Source of the DNA: JAIEPM01 sp964546815
GTDB taxonomy: Bacteria > Cyanobacteriota > Vampirovibrionia > Obscuribacterales > Obscuribacteraceae
Length of the DNA: 64,000 nt
Direction: 5' to 3'
Assembly: GCA_964546815.1 (NCBI GenBank)
Contig: CAZJLR010000004.1
Coordinates: 135,477-199,476 of the forward strand
Below the pieces are notes generated by a model that saw only the letters and a list, made by a program, of their open reading frames with translations, searched no databases and was not told the DNA's origin. This document shows positions 44,702 to 54,445 of the stretch, one piece after another. Position 1 is the stretch's first letter. Each line of letters opens with the position of its first letter. The position numbers and the translations under genes were made by a program.

Positions 44702-45634
44702 CTAGCGATTACGAAATCGATTATTTGTTTTCTCATTTGCTTCGCGTTCTATCGACCACCAGGTTTTGGCATCCCAAGACAGGAATGGTTCGTCCAATTT
44801 TAGTTCCTCTCGCGCAGCTTCATGATTTGATTTTTTTGCTTCTGCGATCAAATCAACGGCCGTGCGGCGCGAGTCAGCCGACACAGAGCTAAAGAAGCGA
44901 GGAAAGTTCAAGGTTTTAGAAGCTTCAATAACCAAACCTTCTGCTCTTGTCGCAGCTGGGTCGACCCATGTGCCCCTATTTAGTCGAGCCTGGGCACCTT
45001 GAATCTCAAAATGATACCGGCTTTTAGGATCTATAACTGCAGCTTGATTGATTAGTTTAGCTGCTTTCTCTATAGCAGCGGGGTCTTGAAAGGCCTGACC
45101 ATAAGCAGATAACGACAGAGCGTAGGCATATCTAATTCCAGTAAGATTGGCTCGTTGATCTCCCAAAAAATCGCTTTGCTGAACAGCTTTTGCGTCTTCA
45201 AGAGAGTAAATCTCGACTTGATGAGAAGTTATCTTTTCTTCTCTTTGTTTATCATTTTCTTTTGCTGCCTGAGAAAGCTCCTGTACACGATTGCGCACAA
45301 GATCAACATCTGCAGAATCGACATTCAAGCTGGCTCTATCCTTCGCGGAAGAAGGCACAGCATCTGCTAATTTTAGGGCTTCTTCATAGAGCTTAAACGC
45401 AGACTGGCATTCTTGTTTATCCTGGACATTTGAAAAGCCGCACTTGTTATAAGCTTCAGTAGCCAGGCGAGCGCCTGCAATATCCTTTGGTGGAAGGCTT
45501 TTAGAATCAACGAAAGGAAAGATACTCTGTTCACGGATGAAAGGATTCTGTTCTAGAATTTTCACCGATATCGAAAGCTGTGCTGAATCACCCACGCGAA
45601 GGCTAGCATTGCCCTCTGACTCAAAATTAGCCAC
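44702..45634 (-). CDS. Hypothetical TPR-like soluble protein, 310 aa
   Basis: Starts at a GTG with GGAGG just upstream and stops directly against the converging PRTase gene. The product has no signal peptide. It is mainly helical, with TPR-like pieces (AFKLYEEALKLADAV, AAIEKAAKLINQAAVIDP) and a terminal Asn/Arg-rich tail. The N-terminal ~50 residues contain a beta-like segment. Family unknown; the helical repeats suggest protein-protein interaction. It faces away from the giant-protein operon. Confidence 0.65.
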   Translation of the reverse strand: MANFESEGNASLRVGDSAQLSISVKILEQNPFIREQSIFPFVDSKSLPPKDIAGARLATEAYNKCGFSNVQDKQECQSAFKLYEEALKLADAVPSSAKDRASLNVDSADVDLVRNRVQELSQAAKENDKQREEKITSHQVEIYSLEDAKAVQQSDFLGDQRANLTGIRYAYALSLSAYGQAFQDPAAIEKAAKLINQAAVIDPKSRYHFEIQGAQARLNRGTWVDPAATRAEGLVIEASKTLNFPRFFSSVSADSRRTAVDLIAEAKKSNHEAAREELKLDEPFLSWDAKTWWSIEREANEKTNNRFRNR

Positions 45635-46161
45635 AAGACCTCCAAATTTATCATCAACACCACACTGAGTTTAATGGTTTTGCGAGTGCAGGATAGAGTA
45701 GTCACAACCTTCCGATCTGCACAAAAATGTAAAACAGCAACGTTCGATTATCGAAACTGCAGTGAGCTTTAAGGCAAGGCGCGCTCTTGTCAAGAGATCG
45801 ATGGCGCTGTAATAATTGCCAAAAGGCAACAGTGGCGGTAATTTCAGGCATATGAGCAAAATGGACCAATGCTGGAAAAATTGATGAAATCTGGGTCTAT
45901 TTTGTGGAATTCCCCGGGGCGCAGGGCATATATGGTCTACAGGGCAGCGTCGGACAACGAAGACACCGGCAAGCACAAACAATTTTGAGGCGGTCTGCCC
46001 AATAATCAGGCAGTCGACCACATAGCTTCTCCAAACAAAACAGGCAGATCGCACTTTGCGCAAGTACGCAAGAGTCATGCGCATCTGCTGCTAGCTCGCC
46101 GTCGACGCAAAAATGATAATTGTTCCGTTCACAACGTCAAAAGTCCAGGTTCCGGAAAACA
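45635..46161. other. Divergent intergenic region before the giant-protein gene
   Basis: 527 bases. A plausible plus-strand promoter is TTGTCA (45787-45792) with TAATAA (45810-45815), spacer 17, which would leave a leader of about 340 bases for the gene at 46162. The minus-strand open frame 45671-46084 has no ribosome binding site and unusual composition and is rejected. CCCCGGGG at about 45912 is a short palindrome of no clear meaning. Confidence 0.4.
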
Positions 46162-49100
46162 ATGGCTGACAAAGTAGAAGATACTTCGAAAAAACAAAAA
46201 GATCAGCCAGTAGTAGGCGACTTAGACAAAGGCGCTCAACAGGCTGCCGCCACCGCCAAACTCAGCGAATCTACACTCGGTCAAGATCGTGGTGAAGTGC
46301 TCAAAGAAGCAGACCGAAAGCAAGCCCAAGATTTGCTCGGCAAAATAAAGAACGTCCTACCAGAAACAGTTGTAGACAGCAGCCCCAAAGCAAATACCGA
46401 CTCATCAGGTCGTGTAACTGATGTGCAAAAAGGTGACTTGCATCGTTCTTTTGCTTATGAAAACCCCGCCTATCCAAATCTCATAACTTCGTTTAACGAT
46501 AACGGCAACAAATACGCAATCGACAAGACAGCCTTAGCTAAAGGACAAGTCGTGTATGTGAATGAAGATGCGAGCAAATCAAACGATGTTCGCAAAGGCA
46601 TTTTCACTGCTGAATCAGATGGAAGCATGACCATTAAAACACCAAGCGGATTTGAATTCAAAGATCGCCTGGACGGCTCAAAGGTTGTGAAATTAGAAAC
46701 TGGTGCCACTCTAGAATACAGAGCCGATGGCAAGCTAGATTCATTGCGCGACGCCAATGGACTTCTCACAACATTCAAATACGAAATGAACGCAGACCTC
46801 TTCGGGCGCAAGGGACAGTTGAGCGCGATCACAACAGGCGAGGGCAAGGACGCTGTCACACAACGAAGTTCCGATGGATTTAACTGGAAACAAGACGGCA
46901 CGGGAAAAGAATGGAAGGGATTTATTACTGCAAACCCCGGAGACGGCAGCATACTTTATCGAGATCACCATGGTGATGCAAAAGAAAAGAAACTTGATGG
47001 CACTTTGATTTCTCGACCTGACCTTGCAGTAAACATAGACTCTGCAACGGACGAAATCAGAAAGACAGTAGATTATTGGTACAACAGCAATGCAATAAAA
47101 GATATAAGACCGCAATTGCAGGGACGCACAGCTGAAGAAATTCAGATGATAAAAGAGGTTTACGCTGAACGCCAGGGACGTGACTTAAGAAATGACCTCT
47201 GGGATAGATTTGATCACGGCAGCGACTCTCACCGATGGGCTGAAGTTGAAGGATTCCTCAATAAAAGAGCCACTAGCAAAGACGGAACAAATGCTGAAGA
47301 AAGCGCCATAAGACTTGAAGTTGATGCAAAAGAAATGAATCGCTGGTGGTGGAACCGCGACAGATCGAAATCTGCCATTACAGAAAGCACACGCATGGTT
47401 CTGGGCACCTCTACAGAGACAGAACGCAAAAACATTCATGCTGCATATGAAAACATCTATCAGAAGAAACTGGATGATTTATACAACGAAGGTGGAGACG
47501 GCAACAGTGTAAAGAACTGGGATGCTTACACACAAACACTCATTAATACGTCCTTGAAAGAAGGAAAAGACGTTCGGACAGCGCAAAAAGAAGCTGAAAT
47601 TCTAAAGGCATCACTCAGCGGTGGGCTCAGCGAATTCATGGAAGCAAGCGGAGCCATCACGAGCGAAAAGGGAAGAAAAGAATTTCTTGCTGAAGATGGA
47701 AGCACACTAATAAAAAATGCCTTTAGCACTAACGGCGACGGAGCAACAGAATCAACAGACGAGTGGGCGGTTAGACAAGCAAATGATTTTGCAGAAACAG
47801 GTGCCCTTCGTCCCAACACTGCAATCGAAAAAGCTAGCGGCATTTTCAGCAACGACGACAATGTTATCCGTGAGACACTTGAAAAACTGAGCCCAGAACA
47901 ACGACTGCAATTTGCAGACGGCAAAGCACTGGTTGAAAAACATATATACCGTGCATCGCTCAGCACTGACAAAGAGCGCGAAGCATTTGATTTCTACACA
48001 AAGATGCAAAGCTCATTTGAGTCACTTCATTACTTCGGCAAGGCTCGCAAAGCAGAAAAATATGAGGACGCTGCTACACATCAAGGTGGCACAGACATTG
48101 CTGCAAAGATAGTGCCAATAGGCAATAACTGGACAAACAGCAGCCAGTTAAACGCCAATGCTATCGAATCAATGGATGAAAGTACATTTTCAAATTTAAT
48201 GACCGGCGCACGTGTCAATGCAAATTCACCATTTCTTTCAGACTTTCACAAAGAAATGGCAACAGCCATGGAGAAAAACCTGGGCTCTGCTTACCTAAAA
48301 GATGCACGTGATTTGCTCGATAAAAAAATCAACGAAGGTCTGGCAATAAACACAGCTGCAGACAATGCAAACTTGGCTGAACTCAGAAACAAAATACCCC
48401 AACTTGCAAACATACCAGAAGATAAATTCGCACAGCTCAGTGAGGGCTATAAGCTCGAACAGCAACTTAGAAACAACTCGATTGTTGAAACAGCCTTAAG
48501 ACCAGATCAAACAAAGTTGCTGGATGATTACAGAAAGGACAAGATACTCACACCTTTTATGGACGGGCGTGAAGTCGCGCGCCAGCTAGATGAGATTGCA
48601 AGCGGCGAACGCGCCGAACGATTGTTCAGAGGGCGAGAAGCTGCGGAGTCTGGAAGAACAGCAAACGCTACCGAACAAAAAGACATTGATTTTTACAAGC
48701 AAAATGCTGCTGAAATTGACGGACTAAGCCGCAACCTTATGCATGAAGTGATAGGTCGTCAAAAGGAATCATTTCTAAAGCAACTTTCTCCTTACGCAGC
48801 AGCAAGCCTTGAGTCATACAAGAAAACACTTTATTCAGTAGTGCAAGAAAGCAGTAGAAGAGACATACTCACTAGCATCAAAGATAATGAAAGCTTCTGG
48901 GGAAACAATCGCAAAGCAATGCTCGAAAGCCTGCTTTCTCTTAACGCAGACGAACGAGAGAAAATCAAAACGAACAAAGACAACTACTCAGTCAATTTGC
49001 GCGAAGAATTGAAAAACAAGTTTGCCGGCGGCTCGCTGGATGACCCGCGCTATAAGCTGGTAGACAGCATTCTCAAGCAAATAGAAAGCAGCGACAAGAA

Positions 49101-52100
49101 AATTCCAGATGCTGCGGTGTTTGGTGCAACAGAAAAGCTATTAGCATTGGCAGCAGGAATTCCAGATTATAACAACAAAGACGCTGTTGCACTTGTCTCA
49201 GAGACCCTGAATGCAGACAAAGATGGCAAACTGGCAAGCCAACTGTCGGCTGACAATGCATTTAAGACTGCAGCCACAGCAGCGCTTGGTGGAAATGCGG
49301 ACAGATTTGAAAGTCTCATCAAACCTTTGCTGGACAATGGGCGATTATCCACTGCTCAACTCATAGAGCGTAACACTGACATAGCAGAAAATGCTGAAGG
49401 ACCCAGCACGACAATCTTCCACGAAGATGCTTTTTTCAAAGAAGCTGTGCTCGAGGCATCAACACGAGCGCTAAAATTGCTCAACTCTCCCGAAGGCAAA
49501 AACGAAAAGGAACAAATACTTGAGCGACTGAAGTCATCGCCTAATCTTCAAAAGCTAGCTGAAGAAATAATCAAACAAGGCGAAGTTCGCCCGGAAGATC
49601 GCATACGAGCATTCGCATTAGGCGCAGGGACGAGTAAAGAAGTTGCCCTACAAACAATGCAGAACATGAAAGAGCCAGAGCGACTGGCAATGCAAAAACA
49701 CTACGAAGAAAAGTATGGCAATTTCAGAGCAAGTGTTCTGGCTGCAGTCGGTGAAAATAAGGATTATGACGAGTTTTTCCGCGCCACACGAAGCCATGAT
49801 TGGACGACGCAGCAAGCGTTTTTAAACGCTCTCAATCAGGTCATTAAAACCAATGACGGTATAGGTGGTGCCCTGGCCAGAATATACAATGTCAACGACC
49901 TCCAAGATCTTCACAAGTTTGCACAACTAAAATTTGACGCGGCAACGAAAGGTCAAGAATTAGATCCAAAAACACAAGAAAAAATAGAACAACTTGTAGA
50001 ACACTCGGTTAGAAGCTTTAAGGACACAAAACAAGCCACCGCCGATACGCTAGTCACTGGTGCTATCACAACAGGTTCACTTGCGCTGGCACCATTCACC
50101 GGTGGAACTAGCCTGTACGGACTGATGGCGATATCAGCCACGATGGGTACAACAGGCGCAGGACTAAAATATGCCTTAATGGGAAATGACGTAGAAGGCA
50201 CCAGACAATTTCTCGGTGATACATTCAAGTACACAGCTCTGGCATTCGCAAATCAACTTGGAACTAACCAGGTATCGAAAGCTTTTGGCTTTGGCGAAAG
50301 CGTTGCTACAACGACTGCCTCAAGCGCCCTTACGAAAGCAGGTCTGGATGGTGCTTCTGCCGAACTGAAAGAGCAAGTAGAAAATGGAATGCTTCGTTTG
50401 GTTCAGGAAGGCTTCGACCATGGCGGAGTGGCAAACAAAGCAATTGAAGAAATGGTTCAATCAATTGAGGGGCTGAGTACGGCGGCGAAGGCAAATTTAA
50501 GTACAGAATTGCAAGCAGCATTGCCCAACGCAGTAAAAGCAGAAATGGAAGGTGCTGTCGCCCAAATTCTCCAGACTATGAAGTTGCGTGGACAGAGTCT
50601 TGCTTATCAAGCCTTAGTTGGAGGCAGCGGCAATGTCATAGGTGAAGCAGGACGCGAAGCGATAGACAACGGCAAATTAGATGCCTCAGATCTTCAGTCG
50701 GCCTTCGTACAAGGTGCAGTATTTGCGGGTGCGATTGGCACGGTATTGACCGGCGCCGGTTGGGTTAGTAAACAAGTCGGCAACACGCTGAAAGACACAG
50801 ATATAGCAAACATTGCGAGCAACAAAAAGCCAGCAGCCCGGACAGGTTTGGCAAGCGGCATCTCCCCCACAGCTATAGAATCAACCGCACATCTCAAAAA
50901 ACCTGAGCTGGGTTACCCCGGCACCGGTGCGACGGCATCAAACCAACTCAAAAACATTCTCGAACAGACACACACACCCGAAGCACCGCATCTGGTAGCG
51001 GCGGAAACACACCCACTTTTGATCAATGAAAGCCTCCATAGTCCCACAATTGAAAAACCGGGTGCGTTAGAACTAGAACGACTCAACAAGACAGTTCCAG
51101 AACTAAACAACAATGTTGCCGCCGAATTTAGCGAACGCCTCTCAAAAGTAAGAGAGGGCTGGACTGAAGATCTCAATCCACAATTAGAGCAAGCAAAGCA
51201 GTTGCAAACACAGCTGAACGCAGCACATGGAAAACTCGAATCAGACATGGCAACCCTGCAGGCGAGCAAAGCCAGCCCTGCAGAAATTGAAGCAGCCAAG
51301 CTAGATGCAAAACACCCACTCAATCAAACAGCAAATGTTTTTGAGTCAAATCAAAAATGGAAGACTTTAGCGGAGTCCCATGCTGGCATCATTCAGGAAA
51401 TAAAAGAAGTCACAAACCGCCGCATGCAATCATTGCAGGAAGAGATAAACAATTTCACAATAGAACGAAATCTTCCCCATGTTGATCTTCATCTATCAGA
51501 GCAAATGCATGCAGCCGGAGGCTATTCGTTTGGTGACGGAATCATAACCATACCGCGTTCATCACTGCTAGAAGCTAACGGTACTTTTGGGCTATCAAAA
51601 GTCGCATTTCACGAATTAGTTCACGCATCATCACAAGACCCTCTAATTATTCGAAACGCGCAAAGAATGGCAGCAGCAGAGGGTAAGTCCAACGATGCAG
51701 AAGCAATCAAAGCCCATTACAAACAATCAACCGGACGAGACCTGAGTGACAAATGGCTCAACGAAGTCAGCAAGCAAAGCAAAGATTCTCCGGCGCTTAA
51801 CGCAACAGAAATTGCTCGGGCAGAATCACTTGCCAAAGCTGTGAAGGAATCGCGTACCGACGTAGCCTTCCGTTCTGAAGAGCTGGGCAATAATTACCGT
51901 GTTATCGAGTCTCGCCTGAATGACTTGAAAGCAAATAGCGATGGAAAAGCAGTTGAAAGACTGTTTAACGACCTTTATTTGCAACCTGGCGGAGACAGGC
52001 TTGCCGCAAGACTCTTTTCGCAACTGCCTCCAAGCCCGGAATTAGAACAGGCAATTCGCAACTGGCATGACAGTAAAGGATCTACTTCTGCCCAGGCTTT

Positions 52101-54348
52101 CGACTCAGAAGCAAGCAGACAAATTCTCATCAAACAGCTCAGCTCCGAAGCTGAACACGTACAGACAAGCAATAGAAAACTCATCGAAGGCTATTCTTCA
52201 ACAGCAATCGAAAGAGAAGCCTACGGACTAGACAGCCAGGTTGCGGAGCCTATAGGCAAGCGCCCCAACGCAGTCGACGCAACGAGAATTGACAGCGCTG
52301 AAAGCGCAGCCGCAGTTGATGCTCACGCGCCAATAAATGAATCATTACGCAGAGGTCAGCCAGAGTCACTTTCGGAAGAACTGACTAATCTTGCAGCGCC
52401 ATCGGCAGCTAGCGGAGACATTGCTCAAAGAGAGGCAGTGAAAGTTATTTCGAGAGAACTTATAAAGCGCAGAATGTTTGACTGGCAATTATCTGAAACG
52501 AGCAAGCACAGTACCGGAGACAGAGCAGGCATCGACGTCATTTTACGAAATAAGAAAACCGGTGAATGGTATCCACTAGATATAACACTTAGAGACAAAG
52601 AACGAAAAACATTTGCGATAACAATTCCAGAAGACGGAAAATATTTCGCTCAAAGAAGATTGACTTCAGACGGCGAAAAACTGATTGTCGAAAAGCTTTT
52701 TGGAGACAAGCCAGGCACCGGCATCTTCAACGAGCAAAAGGCTCTTTCACTTAAATTAAAACAGCTCGACGATATGGCGACAGCAAAATACGGTCGCAGT
52801 TTCAGAGAAATAATTCAAGATCCACTCAGCGCGACAGACACAGAATTGAGACTCAACACATTGAGAGATCTATCTGGAGAACTCGCTAAGGATCCCGCTT
52901 TCAAAGAACTTCACAGATATGTTAGCAACGCAAAAGAATATGTAGAAAGAGAACTCTTGATGAACAAGAGTATGAAACCGGCTTTCGAAGCATATGTAAG
53001 TGGTGGCACTCAACTCGAAGTCAAAGGACTGAGCGACAACATAACAATCAGAGAAGATGGACAGTTAGTAGGATACAAACTTGAAGCCGGAGAAAAAGAA
53101 GCAAAAGAAATTCTCGGTGGCGACGTTGTAGAGTCTTTGAGAAACTCGGTCAAAGACATGAGAGCAAAGGGAAATCTCGATGCAGCAGCAGAAACGCGCT
53201 TGCAATCTCTAGAAACCAGACTTGCCGAAATCGAAAACAGACAGACTAAAATTGCCAACTTAAGTGAAGCAGTTAATAACCCCAACAGTTCGGCAGCTAG
53301 AAGTGTACTGAAAAGCGAAGCTAGCTCACCGATTCAAATAAAGCAAAAGGCAGACCAACTCATCGCCGTGCTAGACCAACACTTAGCAGAAGACCTTGGC
53401 ACAAGAGATAGCATTCACTGGCAAGGAGTCAAAGACAGACTCGAAAACATCAGGAAGAACGGCGCAGTTAGTGGTCCCGATGAATTGAAAGCATTCATGG
53501 AAGTGCGCCTCGCGCAAGAAACTCACGCCTTAAGAGCCGAGTTCAAGAAAGATATCATGCCGATTGTGGCATCAAACTTGAATTGGAATGAATATGCAAA
53601 CGAGATAACAAAACAAGCTGCATTTGCCAACAATCCTGCCACGGGCACCTCGGTGGCTGAATTGATAGCACACAAAGATGCATGGAATGGAAGAACAGTC
53701 CAAAAAGGCGAAGACTTTCTCTTCACCCCACCTGTATTGAAAGATACTCTCGGCAGCGTTCCCGTAGAAATTCAACCCGGTGCAAAATACCAGGGCACAA
53801 GACTGAGCTATAAAGACCAGTTCTACGCCGCCAGCAATATCGAATATTTGGACAAGGCTACAAATGAGTTCGTCATTTCTTCAAGTAAAGGCAACATTCG
53901 CATACCGGCAAAGGACTCCAAATTCACGATAGGAATTCCAGTCAATGGAGACGCTTCCACGGCTGTGTACACTGAAGCCAAACACTTGAATGACATTCTA
54001 AAAAGCAAGGAAACAGTTGACGCAGAAATCGCAAGACTTACGAAAGAACGCCCGGGATTGCATGTCTCAACAGAACTTTTGAAGATGAGAGCGCGCAAGC
54101 TGTTTAACGCTGATAACAATAGCGTTAGCAACATGATGGCTGAAATCGCTAGATTTGACGGCAGCAACCCGGAAATGCTCAGAAGAGTAGCCCAGGAATG
54201 GGACAAAATCCCCAAAGCAAGCCAGGAAAGCATCATAGCTCGCATTGCAGATCTCGACGACGCGCAAAGGGCAATTGCGAGGGCAAACCTGGCAAAACTC
54301 AAAGACATGAGCGTCGATCGAGAGCTTGCGGATTGGATAAACATGTAG
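46162..54348 (+). CDS. Giant protein with annexin-like repeat and HExxH zinc-peptidase motif
   Basis: 2,728 residues from the ATG at 46162 (MADKVEDTSKK), preceded by GGAAAACA; the open frame begins at a TTG 42 bases earlier. No signal peptide. Order: disordered Lys/Asp-rich N-terminus; a beta-rich region with repeated DGS/DG turns (about 95-310); an annexin-like repeat (about 320-370, QGRTAEEIQMIKEVYAERQG and GRDLRNDL); a long helical array to about 1,290; Gly/Ala-rich hydrophobic segments at about 1,294-1,345 and 1,490-1,540; then HELVH (1817-1821) in VAFHELVHASSQ. A later block has D2125 and D2140 with spacing reminiscent of nuclease folds, a weak hint. The whole resembles a polymorphic-toxin-like or surface giant protein; this is inference. 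Confidence 0.75.
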   Translation: MADKVEDTSKKQKDQPVVGDLDKGAQQAAATAKLSESTLGQDRGEVLKEADRKQAQDLLGKIKNVLPETVVDSSPKANTDSSGRVTDVQKGDLHRSFAYENPAYPNLITSFNDNGNKYAIDKTALAKGQVVYVNEDASKSNDVRKGIFTAESDGSMTIKTPSGFEFKDRLDGSKVVKLETGATLEYRADGKLDSLRDANGLLTTFKYEMNADLFGRKGQLSAITTGEGKDAVTQRSSDGFNWKQDGTGKEWKGFITANPGDGSILYRDHHGDAKEKKLDGTLISRPDLAVNIDSATDEIRKTVDYWYNSNAIKDIRPQLQGRTAEEIQMIKEVYAERQGRDLRNDLWDRFDHGSDSHRWAEVEGFLNKRATSKDGTNAEESAIRLEVDAKEMNRWWWNRDRSKSAITESTRMVLGTSTETERKNIHAAYENIYQKKLDDLYNEGGDGNSVKNWDAYTQTLINTSLKEGKDVRTAQKEAEILKASLSGGLSEFMEASGAITSEKGRKEFLAEDGSTLIKNAFSTNGDGATESTDEWAVRQANDFAETGALRPNTAIEKASGIFSNDDNVIRETLEKLSPEQRLQFADGKALVEKHIYRASLSTDKEREAFDFYTKMQSSFESLHYFGKARKAEKYEDAATHQGGTDIAAKIVPIGNNWTNSSQLNANAIESMDESTFSNLMTGARVNANSPFLSDFHKEMATAMEKNLGSAYLKDARDLLDKKINEGLAINTAADNANLAELRNKIPQLANIPEDKFAQLSEGYKLEQQLRNNSIVETALRPDQTKLLDDYRKDKILTPFMDGREVARQLDEIASGERAERLFRGREAAESGRTANATEQKDIDFYKQNAAEIDGLSRNLMHEVIGRQKESFLKQLSPYAAASLESYKKTLYSVVQESSRRDILTSIKDNESFWGNNRKAMLESLLSLNADEREKIKTNKDNYSVNLREELKNKFAGGSLDDPRYKLVDSILKQIESSDKKIPDAAVFGATEKLLALAAGIPDYNNKDAVALVSETLNADKDGKLASQLSADNAFKTAATAALGGNADRFESLIKPLLDNGRLSTAQLIERNTDIAENAEGPSTTIFHEDAFFKEAVLEASTRALKLLNSPEGKNEKEQILERLKSSPNLQKLAEEIIKQGEVRPEDRIRAFALGAGTSKEVALQTMQNMKEPERLAMQKHYEEKYGNFRASVLAAVGENKDYDEFFRATRSHDWTTQQAFLNALNQVIKTNDGIGGALARIYNVNDLQDLHKFAQLKFDAATKGQELDPKTQEKIEQLVEHSVRSFKDTKQATADTLVTGAITTGSLALAPFTGGTSLYGLMAISATMGTTGAGLKYALMGNDVEGTRQFLGDTFKYTALAFANQLGTNQVSKAFGFGESVATTTASSALTKAGLDGASAELKEQVENGMLRLVQEGFDHGGVANKAIEEMVQSIEGLSTAAKANLSTELQAALPNAVKAEMEGAVAQILQTMKLRGQSLAYQALVGGSGNVIGEAGREAIDNGKLDASDLQSAFVQGAVFAGAIGTVLTGAGWVSKQVGNTLKDTDIANIASNKKPAARTGLASGISPTAIESTAHLKKPELGYPGTGATASNQLKNILEQTHTPEAPHLVAAETHPLLINESLHSPTIEKPGALELERLNKTVPELNNNVAAEFSERLSKVREGWTEDLNPQLEQAKQLQTQLNAAHGKLESDMATLQASKASPAEIEAAKLDAKHPLNQTANVFESNQKWKTLAESHAGIIQEIKEVTNRRMQSLQEEINNFTIERNLPHVDLHLSEQMHAAGGYSFGDGIITIPRSSLLEANGTFGLSKVAFHELVHASSQDPLIIRNAQRMAAAEGKSNDAEAIKAHYKQSTGRDLSDKWLNEVSKQSKDSPALNATEIARAESLAKAVKESRTDVAFRSEELGNNYRVIESRLNDLKANSDGKAVERLFNDLYLQPGGDRLAARLFSQLPPSPELEQAIRNWHDSKGSTSAQAFDSEASRQILIKQLSSEAEHVQTSNRKLIEGYSSTAIEREAYGLDSQVAEPIGKRPNAVDATRIDSAESAAAVDAHAPINESLRRGQPESLSEELTNLAAPSAASGDIAQREAVKVISRELIKRRMFDWQLSETSKHSTGDRAGIDVILRNKKTGEWYPLDITLRDKERKTFAITIPEDGKYFAQRRLTSDGEKLIVEKLFGDKPGTGIFNEQKALSLKLKQLDDMATAKYGRSFREIIQDPLSATDTELRLNTLRDLSGELAKDPAFKELHRYVSNAKEYVERELLMNKSMKPAFEAYVSGGTQLEVKGLSDNITIREDGQLVGYKLEAGEKEAKEILGGDVVESLRNSVKDMRAKGNLDAAAETRLQSLETRLAEIENRQTKIANLSEAVNNPNSSAARSVLKSEASSPIQIKQKADQLIAVLDQHLAEDLGTRDSIHWQGVKDRLENIRKNGAVSGPDELKAFMEVRLAQETHALRAEFKKDIMPIVASNLNWNEYANEITKQAAFANNPATGTSVAELIAHKDAWNGRTVQKGEDFLFTPPVLKDTLGSVPVEIQPGAKYQGTRLSYKDQFYAASNIEYLDKATNEFVISSSKGNIRIPAKDSKFTIGIPVNGDASTAVYTEAKHLNDILKSKETVDAEIARLTKERPGLHVSTELLKMRARKLFNADNNSVSNMMAEIARFDGSNPEMLRRVAQEWDKIPKASQESIIARIADLDDAQRAIARANLAKLKDMSVDRELADWINM

Positions 54349-54445
54349 GCTGCCACCCCGCAGCGCCCATGGGTTGGGGGAATACCACCATTGACCGAGC
54401 CCTCGCAAACATTAAAATTAATCAATTACAGTAGCCGTGATTTTA

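Noticed and set aside
45905..45922. GAATTCCCCGGGG-like restriction-site cluster suggesting vector sequence
   Set aside because: Short palindromes by chance; flanking sequence is ordinary chromosomal DNA with no vector features.
45671..46084. 137-codon minus-strand open frame before the giant gene
   Set aside because: No ribosome binding site, Cys/Arg-rich odd composition, and it covers a probable plus-strand promoter.
54349..54445. Possible single gene split between the giant protein and the 768-residue protein
   Set aside because: The giant ends in a clean stop, the second protein begins with its own polar N-terminus, and no continuous similarity crosses the gap; a frameshift is not supported.
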